NCBI RefSeq assembly: GCF_011764565.1
Contig: NZ_AP022871.1
Location: forward strand, 6,572,320-6,636,319
From: Phytohabitans suffuscus
Lineage (GTDB): Bacteria; Actinomycetota; Actinomycetes; Mycobacteriales; Micromonosporaceae
Direction of reading: 5' to 3'
DNA: 64,000 nucleotides
Numbering within the stretch: position 1 is the stretch's first letter; each line of letters begins with the position of its first letter. The position numbers were made by a program, and so were the translations under genes. A model generated the notes under the pieces. That model searched no databases. It was not told the origin of the DNA and was given only the letters and a program-made list of their open reading frames with translations. Shown one piece after another: positions 53,648 to 63,121 of the stretch.

Positions 53648-54900
53648 AGGTCGAAGAGCGTGCGGCCCCAGAAGTCGCCCTGCTCGCGCACGCCGGGCGG
53701 GCAGGCGAAGAGGCCGCTGGAGACGTGCCGGATGTACTCGTTCATGACGTCGTTGCGGGCCAGCGCGGTCTGTACCGGCACGAACTGCTTGTGCGGGTCG
53801 CGCTGGTACGAGATGAAGAACAGCCCCGCGTCGAGCCGTCCCAGCCCGTCCGAGCCGTCGACGAAGTTGTAGCCGCGGCGGAGCAGGCGGACGCCGCCGT
53901 TCTGGTCCGGGTGGGCCAGCCGTACGTGCGCCACCTCGGGGATGGCCGGCTGGCCGTCCGCGCCCTTGGTCGTGAAGTCGATCTCCTCGAACTCGTCCTT
54001 ACCGCCCAGCGGCGCGCCGGAGCCCTTGGCCCGCCCGACGATCGCCTCCTGCTCGGCCAGGGAGGTGCGGTCCCACGTCTCCACGAGCATCCGGATCTTG
54101 CGGGTGACCGCGTACGCCCCACCCTCCATCCAGGACGGTCCGTCGCCGGGCCGCACCCACAGGTGCTCGCGGAGCAGCGACTCCTCCTCGGCCTTGAGGT
54201 TGGCGGTGCCGTCCTTGAAGCCGAAGAGGTTGCGCGGGGTGGCCTGGCTCGTCGACGTGGACGAGGTGCGCCCGAAGCCGAGCTGCGACCAGCGCACGCT
54301 GACCGTGCCGAAGCCGATGCGCGCCAGGTTGCGGATCGCGTGCACCGCGACCTGCGGGTCGTTGGCGCACGCCTGCACGCACAGGTCGCCGCCGGAGATC
54401 TTCGGATCGAGCGCGTCGCCGGGGAAGCGGGGCAGGTCGGCCAGCGCGGCGGGGCGCTGGGCGGCCAGGCCGAAGCGGTCGACGCCGTCCGCGTCGCGAA
54501 ACAGCGACGGCCCGAAGCCGACGGTCAGGGTGAGCCCGGACGGTGGCAGCCCCAGCGCCTCGCCGGTGTCGTCCGGCGGCGCCTCGGGGATACCGCCGAC
54601 CGCGCCGATGAGGCCGGCGTCCCTGCCCGCGGCCATCCGGGCGGCCGCCGCGGTCCACTCCCGGAGCATCTCGACCAGCCGGTCGCGGTCCTTCGTGACC
54701 ACGTCGAACGCCACGAAGTGCAGCCGGTCCTGTGCCGGCGTGACGATGCCGGCCTGCCGTTCGCCGTAGAAGTCGACCGCACCCGAGGTCCCGGCCGTGG
54801 CCGGCTCGTGGTCACGGGTGAGCGCGGCGGCGCCGGCCGCCGCCGCACCGGCCCCGACCACCCCGGCGCCGGCCAGGGCGATGACCTTGCGTCGGTTCAC
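53644..54900 (-). CDS. efeB: Dyp-type haem peroxidase EfeB
   Basis: A 418-residue Tat-exported peroxidase. The signal has twin arginines (MNRRKVIALAGAGVVGAGAA). The Dyp hallmark GFKDGTANL and the C-terminal YNFVDGSDGLGRLDAGLFFI region are present. EfeB works in the EfeUOB iron-uptake system, where it is proposed to oxidise ferrous iron or recover iron from haem outside the membrane. The GTG start at 54900 follows GGGAG. It lies 24 bases after efeO on the same strand. Confidence 0.9.
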   Translation of the reverse strand: MNRRKVIALAGAGVVGAGAAAAGAAALTRDHEPATAGTSGAVDFYGERQAGIVTPAQDRLHFVAFDVVTKDRDRLVEMLREWTAAAARMAAGRDAGLIGAVGGIPEAPPDDTGEALGLPPSGLTLTVGFGPSLFRDADGVDRFGLAAQRPAALADLPRFPGDALDPKISGGDLCVQACANDPQVAVHAIRNLARIGFGTVSVRWSQLGFGRTSSTSTSQATPRNLFGFKDGTANLKAEEESLLREHLWVRPGDGPSWMEGGAYAVTRKIRMLVETWDRTSLAEQEAIVGRAKGSGAPLGGKDEFEEIDFTTKGADGQPAIPEVAHVRLAHPDQNGGVRLLRRGYNFVDGSDGLGRLDAGLFFISYQRDPHKQFVPVQTALARNDVMNEYIRHVSSGLFACPPGVREQGDFWGRTLFDL

Positions 54901-54924
54901 CGCGCTCTCCCTACGTGGCGATGA

Positions 54925-56060
54925 CTACTTGGCGATGACCGCCGCGACCTTGCTGATCGGCTCGGCCAGCGCGTTGATCGAGTCGGACAGTTCCTTCAGC
55001 TCGTCCTGGTCGAGCTGGTTGTGCAGCTTCCAGCCGTCGCCGGCCCGGTGCCTGCCCAGCGTCGTCTCCACGTTGGCGAACTCGGTGTCGAGCTGCTTGA
55101 CCAGGTCGGGCGCCCGCTGCTCCAACGCGGGACGCAGCGCCGCGATCGCCGCCTTCGAGCCCTCCAGATTGGCGGCGAAGTCCCACAGGTCGGTGTGCGA
55201 GTAGCGGTCCTCCTCACCCGTGATCTTCCCGCTGGCCACCTCGTCGAGCAGCTCCTTGGCACCGTTGGCCAGCTGCAGCGGGGAGAGCTTCTCCGCGTTC
55301 GCCCTGGCCACGACCTCGTCGATGTCGGCCATCAGGCGGTCGGCCAGCGGCCCATCCTTGGAGATGTCACCGGTCGTCCACAGGTCCTTCTCGATCCGGT
55401 GGAACCCGGTGAACTCCATACCCTCCTCGATGACCTCCTCACGACCGTCGATCTTCGGGTCGAGGTCACCGAAGATCTCCGCGACCGGCTCGATCCGCTC
55501 CCAGTACGTACGCGCGACCGGGAACAACTCCTTGGACCTCGCGACGTCACCGGCCTTGACCGCCGTCACGAACTCCCGGGTCTTCTCCAGCAACGCGGCG
55601 GTCTGGCTCCTGACGTACCGCTGGTAGCTCTCGGTAGCCGCGGCGAGCGCGGCGTCCGCGGTCAACGGCACGGCCGACCCGTTCACCTTCAGCGCCCCAC
55701 GGATGCCCTTGCCCACCATGCCCGGCTTACACGCCGTCTCGTAGCTGCCCGCCGGCAACTCGACGTGCAGCTCACGACTCAGGCCCGGCGCGATGTTCTC
55801 CACCTCGCCCATCACCCGGTCACCCTGCGCATACACGTAAAACTCCGTGACCTTGACACCCTTGTTGGTCACCCTGAAGATCACCGTGCCGGCATCGACG
55901 TCGGTCCTGGCGACCTCACACACACTGTCCGTCGCGTTGACCGCGATCGGGCCGCCGGCGGCGACCTCCCGCCGGAGCCGGCATCGTCCGAACAAGCGGC
56001 GAGGACACCACCGGCCAGCGCACCGGCCGCGGCGAGGGCAAGAATTCTCGTGGTACGCAT
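54925..56060 (-). CDS. efeO: Iron-binding lipoprotein EfeO, frameshift after the signal peptide
   Basis: Cupredoxin plus M75-type peptidase-like iron-binding protein. The body is intact from about 55970 (VCEVARTDVDAGTVIFRVTN, KVTEFYVYAQGDRVMGEVEN, GMEFTGFHRIEKDLWTTGDI with HxxE, EDRYSHTDLWDFAANLEGSK). The true start is the ATG at 56060, which opens a lipoprotein signal (MRTTRILALAAAGALAGGVL, lipobox Cys) in a different frame; one base near 55975 separates them. A continuous frame in the body's phase extends to 56142 but begins with non-homologous residues. The single-base break is probably a sequencing error. Confidence 0.85.
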
Positions 56061-56266
56061 GTATTACGTCTCCAAGGTGAGAGATCGGCACCGCGACCTG
56101 TTCGTCCACTGTAGATCCGGGCACACGGCAGACGGCATGCACACGCTACGCGCGCTGTGGTACGAGTCATCCCCCTAAAGTTCGGGGGCTCTGCCTCGAC
56201 GGCGGTAGCAGACTCGAAGGAGCGTGGTCGCCGGACCGCCGAGACATGCTGAGCGGGAGCCGTACT

Positions 56267-57130
56267 GTGTTCGCTAACTACCTAATCGGGCTGCGCGAGG
56301 GTCTCGAGGCCGCGCTGGTGGTTAGCATCCTGGTCGCGTACCTGGTGAAGGTCGATCGGCGGGACCGGCTTCCGGTGGTGTCGGCCGGAGTCGCGGTGGC
56401 GGTGGCGGTCAGTGTGGCGTTCGGGGCTTTGCTCACCTACACCTCGACGAGCCTGCTGTCGGACTTCAAGAGTCAGGAGATTTTCGGCGGCACGATGTCC
56501 GTGATCGCGGTGGTGTTCGTGACCTGGATGGTGTTCTGGATGCGCCGCACCGCCCGTGGGATGCGGGCCGAGCTGGACGGGCGCCTGTCGTCGGCGCTGC
56601 GGGTCGGCGGGTTCGCGGTCGCGTTGACTGCGTTCCTCGCGGTGGCCCGGGAAGGGCTGGAGACGGCGTTGTTCTTCTGGTCGGCGGTGCAGGCCGCCGG
56701 TACGACGACCGCACCGGTGACCGGGTTCTCGCTCGGCATCGCCACCGCCGTCGTATTGGCCTATCTGCTGTACCGGCGGTCGGTGAAGCTGAACCTGGCC
56801 CGGTTCTTCACCTGGACCGGCGCCGGCCTGATCGTGATCGCCGCCGGGGTACTGGCGTACGCCGTCCACGACTTGCAGGAAGGCGGCGTCATTGGCGGTC
56901 TGAACACACTCGCCTTCGACGTGAGCGCGCAAGTCCCGCCCGACTCGTGGTACGCGACCCTGCTCAAGGGCGTATTCAACTTCACCCCGCAGACCACCGT
57001 CGTGCAGGCGGTCGCCTGGGTCGCCTACGTGGGACCGGTGATGGCCCTGTTCTTCCTGACCGGACGCGGCCGGCCGGCCGTGCCGAACCGCCCGGCGCCC
57101 GCCGGATCAGGTGGCGGACAAGGCGTATGA
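56267..57130 (+). CDS. efeU: Ferrous/ferric iron permease EfeU (FTR1 family)
   Basis: A 287-residue membrane permease with the two iron-binding REGLE motifs, LREGLEAALVVSILVAYLVK in helix 1 and AREGLETALFFWSAV in helix 4, seven hydrophobic segments in all. It is divergent from efeO-efeB, completing EfeUOB. I prefer the GTG at 56267, which gives the family start MFANYLIGLREGLE; an in-frame ATG at 56246 would add seven residues. No iron box was recognised in the 206 bases between the starts. Confidence 0.9.
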   Translation: MFANYLIGLREGLEAALVVSILVAYLVKVDRRDRLPVVSAGVAVAVAVSVAFGALLTYTSTSLLSDFKSQEIFGGTMSVIAVVFVTWMVFWMRRTARGMRAELDGRLSSALRVGGFAVALTAFLAVAREGLETALFFWSAVQAAGTTTAPVTGFSLGIATAVVLAYLLYRRSVKLNLARFFTWTGAGLIVIAAGVLAYAVHDLQEGGVIGGLNTLAFDVSAQVPPDSWYATLLKGVFNFTPQTTVVQAVAWVAYVGPVMALFFLTGRGRPAVPNRPAPAGSGGGQGV

Positions 57131-57330
57131 CGAGGTCGACGCCCAGCAGCAGGCCGAGCGCCACGCGGTACCAGACGAACCTCGATCGACTACCGGGAAA
57201 CGTAGCGCAGTAGCCAGGGCGATCGAGGCGTAGGTGCCAGCGAGGCTGACCACCACACCGACTGCTGTCAGGGCCCAGCCCACGGTGGCCGCGACATCGT
57301 CGCCCGCTGACAGCGGCTCCGTAGCGTCGA
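57107..57330 (-). pseudogene. Small membrane protein fragment (DUF1622-like)
   Basis: The minus strand encodes DDVAATVGWALTAVGVVVSL and AGTYASIALATALRF in one frame, then VALGLLLGVDLVIRLVRHLI in the next. The two-helix layout is like DUF1622 membrane proteins. Its start joins the UppP fragment at about 57330, and it is frameshifted near 57190. Confidence 0.35.
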
Positions 57331-57665
57331 GTCGATGACGCTCTTGCCGGCCAGAGCGACGACGGCGATCGGGATGGAGCTGTGCACCACCGCGAGCGGC
57401 AGCCGCCACTCGGGGCCGCTGCCGCCCGGCACGCCCGGCCGGGTCGGGGCGAACGCCGCGACGATTCGCGCGATGCCGCGCCGGAAGTAGATGACCGCGG
57501 CAATCGTCCCGACCCGGATGATCGCCGTGTAGGCGGAAACCCCTCGATCGTCGGTCCCGCAGGGTTAGCAGATTTTCGACGATCGGCAAGTGCCCGGTCA
57601 ACGATACCGGGAGGAACGGCGTCATCGAGAAGCCACGCTTAACCTGCCCGCGGCGCAGCTGGTCG
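57330..57665 (-). pseudogene. uppP: Undecaprenyl-diphosphatase UppP (BacA), internal fragment
   Basis: The minus strand encodes TPFLPVSLTGHLPIVENLLT, then in a second frame YTAIIRVGTIAAVIYFRRGI and VVHSSIPIAVVALAGKSVID. These are the first catalytic loop (the family has EFLPVSSTGHL) and the following helices of UppP, which recycles the undecaprenyl lipid carrier. The catalytic Glu position is Pro here and the second half is missing, so the fragment is inactive. Confidence 0.7.
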
Positions 57666-57689
57666 GCGGCGGTCGCGGCCTCAATGAGC

Positions 57690-57830
57690 ATCTGCGCCGA
57701 TAGGTCCGCTGCCCCGGGCAGTGGTCGCGGTGTAGCCGGCGGAGGCCCGCCGGTCGGAGGCGAACACCACGTGTCCGCCCGCAATGCGAGGTAGCCGAAC
57801 GAGTCCTGGTCGCCGTGCCGGGCCGCCAGG
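57690..57830 (-). pseudogene. Phosphatidylglycerol lysyltransferase-type (DUF2156) fragment
   Basis: The minus strand reads DQDSFGYLALRADTW and, after a shift, VVFASDRRASAGYTAT. This resembles the DSLAYFALRxDKxVVFSxxGxAAxxYR block of MprF/LysX C-terminal domains. Only about 45 codons remain. Confidence 0.4.
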
Positions 57831-57865
57831 TCGCGCGGCTCGCTGTGGGCGCCGTCGGCCGCGCC

Positions 57866-58176
57866 CCGCGCTTCGCCCGGTACGGCGCCCGCTCGATCAT
57901 GCTGGCCCGCTTCGTACCCGTGGTGCGCACCTTCACCCCGATCGTCGCCGGCGCCAGTAACATGCCCTAGCTCGCGTTCGTGATCTACAACGTCATCGGC
58001 GGCGTGCTGTGGGGCTGCGGCGTCACCGTCCTGGCTATTCCTCGGCCAGATCGCCTTTCGTCGAGAACAACATCGAGCTGATCCTGATCGGCATCGTCGC
58101 CGTTTCGGTTGCACCCATCGCCGTCCAGGCCCTGCGCTCCTGGCGCCGCCAGCCAGCCTCAACCCTCACCGAGTAG
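57866..58176 (+). pseudogene. DedA-family membrane protein, C-terminal fragment
   Basis: The plus strand encodes RFARYGARSIMLARFVPVVR, TFTPIVAGASNMP, a TAG at 57968, then LAFVIYNVIGGVLWGCGVTV, and after one more shift FVENNIELILIGIVAVSVAP up to a stop at 58176. This is the conserved second half of DedA/SNARE-associated proteins (flippases for undecaprenyl-phosphate or phospholipids). The N-terminal half is missing. Confidence 0.7.
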
Positions 58177-58643
58177 CCGACGCGTCGATTCCCGGCCCCT
58201 TCGCACGTCTAGCAGGCAACGGCTGCTCTGGGTAGCCAGGCGGCGGCCAGTGCGACGAACTCGACCGCCGCCACTGCGTGGCCACCACGATCGCGGCAGG
58301 CGATGCTCGATGCCATCCCGCGACCTGCTCAACCGTGACGACGAGCGCTAGCATCCCCGTGCGTGCGGCCGATGGCAAAGCCACCGTACTGCGTCGCCGG
58401 CCGTGACCCGTACGGACCATACGGGCATCGCAGGCAGTATCGCCAGCCGGGCAAGTCTCCACCGTCTGGCCGGACCTTGCTCATATCGGCACGCGATCTT
58501 TGTTAGCCTCGCCCACATCGGATTACGCCATCAGGCCCACACCAGTGGTTGACGCGGCGCAGATGGCCGGCCGCCGGACACGCAGGTGTTCCGCGTCCGG
58601 CGTCGACCGCCGTACGACAGGCGGGCCCGGGCCCTTTTCGTGG
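58177..58643. other. Intergenic stretch without a recognisable gene
   Basis: No frame on either strand reads as convincing protein, and I see no RNA gene or clear hairpin terminator. It separates the envelope-gene mosaic from the permease tail of the integrated element junction. Confidence 0.4.
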
Positions 58644-59189
58644 TCATTGTTGACGGCGGAGTTCGGCGGCCAGCAGCCAGGCCAGATAGATTCCGCCGAT
58701 AGCGGCGGTGCCGACACCGACCGGTAGTTGCAGCGGTGCGACGAGGCGTTGCGCGGCCAGGTCGCTGGCTGTCATGGCGAGGATGCCGGTGAGCGCCGAC
58801 GGCATCAGTCCGGGCCCGGCGGTCCGGGTCAGTTTCTTGGCGATGTGTGGGGCGGCGAGAGCGATGAAGATCACCGGGCCGGCGACCGCGGTCGCGGCGG
58901 CCACTAACGTCACCGCGACACATGCGGCCCCGGTCCGGGTGAACCTGGCGCGAACCCCGAGAGCGCGGGCGGTGTCGTCGCCGAGTTCCAGGATGGTGAG
59001 GGGGCGGCTGAGGGCGAGGCTGGCGACGGCGGCCACGGCCAGCACGATCGCGGGTGTGGCCAGTGCCTGCCATTGCGTGCCATTGAGGCTGCCGAGCTGC
59101 CATCGTTGTACGGTTTCGGCGTTGGCGAGGTCGGCCCGGGTGATCAGGTAGGCGTTGACCGCTTCGAGGAGGGCGCTGACCCCGATCCC
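58644..59189 (-). pseudogene. FecCD-type permease, C-terminal part at the integration junction
   Basis: About 182 codons of a FecCD siderophore permease (GIGVSALLEAVNAYLITRAD, ETVQRWQLGSLNGTQW, ILELGDDTARALGVRARFTR, VIFIALAAPHIAKKLTRTAG, VAPLQLPVGVGTAAIGGIYL). There is no start of its own: upstream the frame continues directly into the serine integrase at 59190. The N-terminal part of the permease should lie at the far end of the inserted element, beyond the window. Confidence 0.85.
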
Positions 59190-61139
59190 GGACTGCACTG
59201 GATGCACAAGTTTGGATGCTGCTTGATCGGGATCCTCAAACACGGTTCCGATGGAGGGTGGTGGCGACGGTGTCGGGCCGGGGTCGTGGGCGGCGTCGGT
59301 TTCGATGTCGGCGACGACCTCGGCTGTCGCGTCGGGTGTGTCGGCGGTGAGGGTGATGCGGACGTGGGCCCGGCGTGGGTTGTCGACGCGGACCGTGAGC
59401 TTGAGGGCGTCAAAGAGGCGCCGCTGGATTGCGGCGGGGACGGCGGCGAGGTTGGCGCTCGCGTAGGGCATGGTGGCGAGGAGTTCGGGCATCCCCTCAT
59501 CGACGACCGGTTGGGTGGCGATGAGTTCGGCGAGGGCGGCTTCGGCTTGAGCGCGTTGTTGGTCGAGTTCGCGGTACCGCTGACGGATCCCGGCCCGGTA
59601 GGCGTGGTCGTCGGCGGGGGTTTGTTCGAGTTCGGTCATGAGGTTGCGCTGCCGGTTGGTGATGTTCTCGACGCTCTTGCTGGCTACGTCGGTGGCGCGG
59701 GCGTGTTGTTCGGCGCGTTCGCGGGGTAGGGCGACGTGTTGGTGGTGTAGGTGGGCTTGCCGTTCCGGTCCGAAGATGCGGGTGGTGATCAGGTTGGCGA
59801 TGGCGGGGGTGAGGGCGTCTTCGCGGATGCTGAGGGTGCGCGGGTGATCGGGGTCGCGGGGTTTGCCGGCGGTGTTACGTGGTCCGCGGCATTTGTAGTA
59901 GACGAGGCCGTTGGCCTGGGTGCCGTGCATGCGCCATCCGCAGTAGCCGCAGCGCAGCAGTCCTCGGTAGAGGTAGGTGTGTCGGGTGGCGGGGTGGGTG
60001 TTGGTGCCTCCGGTGGTGCGGGAGCCTTGGTGGTCGCTGCTCATTTTCTGGGCCTGCTGGTAGGTGTCCAGGGTGATCAGCGGCGTGTGGGTGGGCTGCT
60101 TCGACCAGACCCACTGCTCGACGGGGTTGGGGCGGTGGGTTTTCTTGCGGCGGACGGTGACGCCGACGCGGCTGGTGGTGCGGTTCCAGACCATGTGCCC
60201 GGTGTACTTCGGGTTTTGCAGCAGGACCCGCACGTTGGTGATCGTCCACTGCCCGACGCCGACCGGTTTGCCGTTGTATCGGGGGTCGGGCGGCGGGTAC
60301 TGGCCGGGGTCTTCGTTGAGTCGCTTGGCGATCTGCCGGTAGGTGAGCCGGTCGACCACCCGCCAGTAGAAGATCTGGGTGATGACTGGCCCGCGGACCG
60401 GGTCGACCGCGAGGCGGGTGCGGGTTAGCCCACGCGACCGGCGCGCGGGGGCGGGGTGGGGTTCTTTGACGGCGGTGTAGCCGTAGGGGACGCGGCCGAT
60501 GTTGTAGCCCTCCTGGGTGTGCACCTTCGTTCCTTCCCAGGCTTGTTCCATGACGTTGATGGCGTGGAATTCGCCGATGGCCTGTTTCATCCGCCGCATC
60601 AGCACCTTGGCGGCTTTCTTGCCGTCGAGTTGGATACCTTCGTCGGCGGCGAACAACTCGATACCGTGTTTACCGAGTTCGTGTTCGACTTTGGTGCCGA
60701 AGTAGGTGTAGCGGGCGAGCCGTTCGGCGTTTTCGGCGACGACTGCGCTGAAGCGGCAGTCGCGCCGTTTCGCTTCTTCCAATAGTTCGGGTAGGCCGCC
60801 GTCCCGCTCGACCGGGAGAACGATGTTCAGGTGGCCGGTGCCGTGGCCGCGTTCGTCGAATTCGAGCCTTCCGGACTCGATGTCGATGAACCAGGCGACG
60901 ACGTGCCAGCCGGCGGGCAGGGCCCGGGTGATGTTGTCGACCTGCCGGATCAGCGACCCGCGTACGTCCTGCAGCTGCTCCTGCGAGACGCGGAGCAGGC
61001 CGGCGACGGCGACGGTGTCGAGGCCGGACAGTTTGGAGATCGCTGCCCAGGGTGATGCGGGGCCAGCGCCGCCGGGACCGATGGTCCCGGCGGCGGTCAG
61101 GCCGCCTGCTGGTGGGGTGGCTGGTTGGTGTGCAGCCAT
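59190..61139 (-). CDS. Large serine recombinase (integrase), fused in frame to the permease tail
   Basis: About 650 residues. The N-terminal resolvase domain includes LLRVSQEQLQDVRGSLIRQV and DCRFSAVVAENAERLARYTY; then the Recombinase domain (YNIGRVPYGYTAVKEPHPAP, LTYRQIAKRLNEDPGQYPPP, ILLQNPKYTGHMVWNRTTSR-like), a zinc ribbon (LLRCGYCGWRMHGTQANGLV, YYKCRGP) and a coiled coil. The catalytic Ser is in SQEQ. The ATG at 61139 has GGAGG at seven bases' spacing. There is no stop before the host gene sequence: the open frame runs into the FecCD tail and ends at 58644. That is expected if attP lies at the 3' end of the integrase gene and this is the attL or attR junction. Confidence 0.85.
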
Positions 61140-61369
61140 TCCAACACCTCCCAAATCGCTTCGTATTGGGTACGGGCGAGGCTTTTCGCCTCCGGCCCGG
61201 ACACGTACGTGACTTCAAGTGTCAACTGCGCGTCAGGTACCGCCCGCCTCCTATGTTTTACGGCGGGCCGGATATCGGGTGCAACTTTGGGGATGTTTTG
61301 CAGTACACCCCCACTGGTATCATCATCATACCGCGAATTCGCGTTTTCATTGATTGGCCGTGATGCCAT
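61097..61369 (-). CDS. Small protein overlapping the integrase start
   Basis: A 90-residue protein (PDIRPAVKHRRRAVPDAQLT, LEVTYVSGPEAKSLARTQYE, AIWEVLEWLHTNQPPHQQ) whose end overlaps the first 43 bases of the integrase gene. Its codon use is normal and the layout suggests translational coupling. Short proteins encoded directly before serine integrases are common in actinobacterial elements; the function is unknown. Confidence 0.6.
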   Translation of the reverse strand: MASRPINENANSRYDDDTSGGVLQNIPKVAPDIRPAVKHRRRAVPDAQLTLEVTYVSGPEAKSLARTQYEAIWEVLEWLHTNQPPHQQAA

Positions 61370-61630
61370 TTTCCACCTATCGAAAACCTAATGTTGGCGG
61401 ATTGTGCGAATAGCTTCTGGTCCACGATGTGACCCCTTTCCTGTGTCTCGTTTCGGGTGTGAGTGCCTATTCGTCACGGGCATGTTTGCCGCGTTGACCG
61501 GGTGCGGCTGAGCCGAGGCGGGACTCACCGTGCACGGCTCCTGGGCAGGGCTACCGGTGCGGGTGGTGCCGCTTGTCGTCCGTCCGTGATGGCGTACGTG
61601 CTGGTCGGAGCGCACCGTCAGTTGGTTTGC

Positions 61631-62527
61631 TCACGGGTTCTCCTCGATGTCGTCATCGGTGTCGTGGTAGGGCAGCTGGCTGAGCGGTAGCCGTTCGCCG
61701 TCGTGGCGGTGTAGCCACCACACCCGTTGGGCCGGTGTCTGGCTGGTGCGGGTGGCGTGGTCAGCGGCGGCGGTGGCCACGGTGGCGCGTGGCACGCCGA
61801 GGTCGGCGAGCGCGTTGTGCAGGTTGAGTTCGCGGCGGGTGGATGGCAGCCAGAACAGCACCGGCCAGCGCCAGGTCGTCATGGAGGCGAGCAGGCCGTA
61901 GCCGTCAACCTTGTCGGTCAGCACCTTGAGCGGTTCGGTGCCCAGGTCCAGTTCCAGCAGGAACGGCACCTGCCGGCCGTTGTCGGCCCAGATCCCGTGC
62001 CCGTCCGGGTGCGGGATCTGTTTGATCAGCATGATGTTCGGGTTGTCGCCTTCGCGGTAGAAGGCGCCGTTGGCGTGGAAGGCCGCCGCTGGCCACCACC
62101 GCAGCAGCGCGCTGCCGGGGTGGGTGCGTTGGTGGGCGGCCAGGTCGATGAAGAACTGGTTGGTACCGAGTAGGTGGGGCAGGTTCGCCCGCGAGGTCAG
62201 GTGGTGGCGCCGTTTGCGGGCCTGGTCCCGGCGTGGCGGGTCGTCGCCGCGTTGCCCGGCCACGACTTCGACACCGAGTTGGTCCAGAAGGTAGTGGTAG
62301 GGGTATGAGCCGCCTTCCCAGCGTTGTGGCCGGAACCGGGCCAGCACACCGAGGTGGATGAGTTTGAGCAGCCGCCGTTGACAGACGTCCAGCGAACTGA
62401 ACAGCGCGGCGGCGATCTGCTCGGTGGTGAGCACGCCGTGGTCGTAGAGCCAGCCGAGCAGGCGCAGGTCCCGTCCGGTCAGGGCCGCCTGCGCGGCGAG
62501 CAGCCGACGGTCGTCACGTACCGACAT
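61631..62527 (-). CDS. Replication-relaxation family protein
   Basis: A 298-residue winged-helix protein of the replication-relaxation family, found on actinobacterial ICEs and plasmids. The N-terminal HTH is TGRDLRLLGWLYDHGVLTTE, QIAAALFSSLDVCQRRLLKL; the C-terminal part (PFLLELDLGTEPLKVLTDKV, WPVLFWLPSTRRELNLHNAL) has a nuclease-like beta core with Glu and Lys. I prefer the ATG at 62527, directly before SVRDDRRLL; an open frame to 62662 adds a Pro/Ser-rich stretch that overlaps a perfect hairpin. It probably supports replication or mobilisation of the element. Confidence 0.8.
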   Translation of the reverse strand: MSVRDDRRLLAAQAALTGRDLRLLGWLYDHGVLTTEQIAAALFSSLDVCQRRLLKLIHLGVLARFRPQRWEGGSYPYHYLLDQLGVEVVAGQRGDDPPRRDQARKRRHHLTSRANLPHLLGTNQFFIDLAAHQRTHPGSALLRWWPAAAFHANGAFYREGDNPNIMLIKQIPHPDGHGIWADNGRQVPFLLELDLGTEPLKVLTDKVDGYGLLASMTTWRWPVLFWLPSTRRELNLHNALADLGVPRATVATAAADHATRTSQTPAQRVWWLHRHDGERLPLSQLPYHDTDDDIEENP

Positions 62528-63121
62528 ATGCGCCACCACCCCACCGGGAGACCCCCAGACAGGGGTCTGTCGCAGCAGGCCGGCTCCGCCGGACAGGGCC
62601 GCTGAGCTGCGCTGTTGGCTGCTTGTGGGGGTCGGTGTGGGTGCCGGTGTCAAGACCGGCACCTACACCGCCACCCGGACCGGCAGCAAACCGGCCGACC
62701 CGACCGGGGCTGGCCCCGATAACGGGATATGGCAGGTGTGGACGGGCGCGCAGCGGCCGGGCCCGAACGCCTGTCAGAGCAGACGGGCCTGACTGACTTT
62801 TGGACACCGTGGACGGACTCGCACCGCAGTCGGTCAGACACCGTCTGGCAGCGGCTAGGACCGCCACCGGCGGGTAGGTCTGCATGCGGTGCTGTTGGGG
62901 GCGGTGTCACGCTGACAGACGCTGACAGACCCAACCGGCCACCCAACAATCGACTCCAGTTGGGTTGTTGAGGTACCCTCCCGCGCTTGGGCGGGAAGCG
63001 AGTTGTGGGTAGGCATGGTAGCCGTTTCTCCTTTGTGGACAGATGGGCTGGCACTCCGGTCGGAGTCCAACTCGTGCGATGACGGCGGCCAGTTGGCGCC
63101 GTCTGCCCCGAGCGGGCCTGG
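62528..63121. other. Non-coding control region of the integrated element
   Basis: No supportable gene. The region holds a perfect 9-bp hairpin (62640-62663) and a tandem 10-bp repeat GCTGACAGAC at 62911-62930, with further GTCAGA/TCTGGC half-sites around 62770-62850. Between two same-strand element genes this may be a promoter, terminator or replication control region. Confidence 0.4.
62640..62663. repeat. Perfect 9-bp inverted repeat
   Basis: GGTGCCGGT (62640-62648) and ACCGGCACC (62655-62663) enclose a 6-base loop. It lies just upstream of the preferred start of the replication-relaxation gene and could be a terminator of the upstream transcript or a protein-binding site. Confidence 0.7.

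Noticed and set aside
56061..56266. Iron box between efeO and efeU
   Set aside because: I looked for a TTAGG-type palindrome in the divergent promoter and found none; the CCCCC...GGGGG pair around 56170-56190 is a plain GC inverted repeat.
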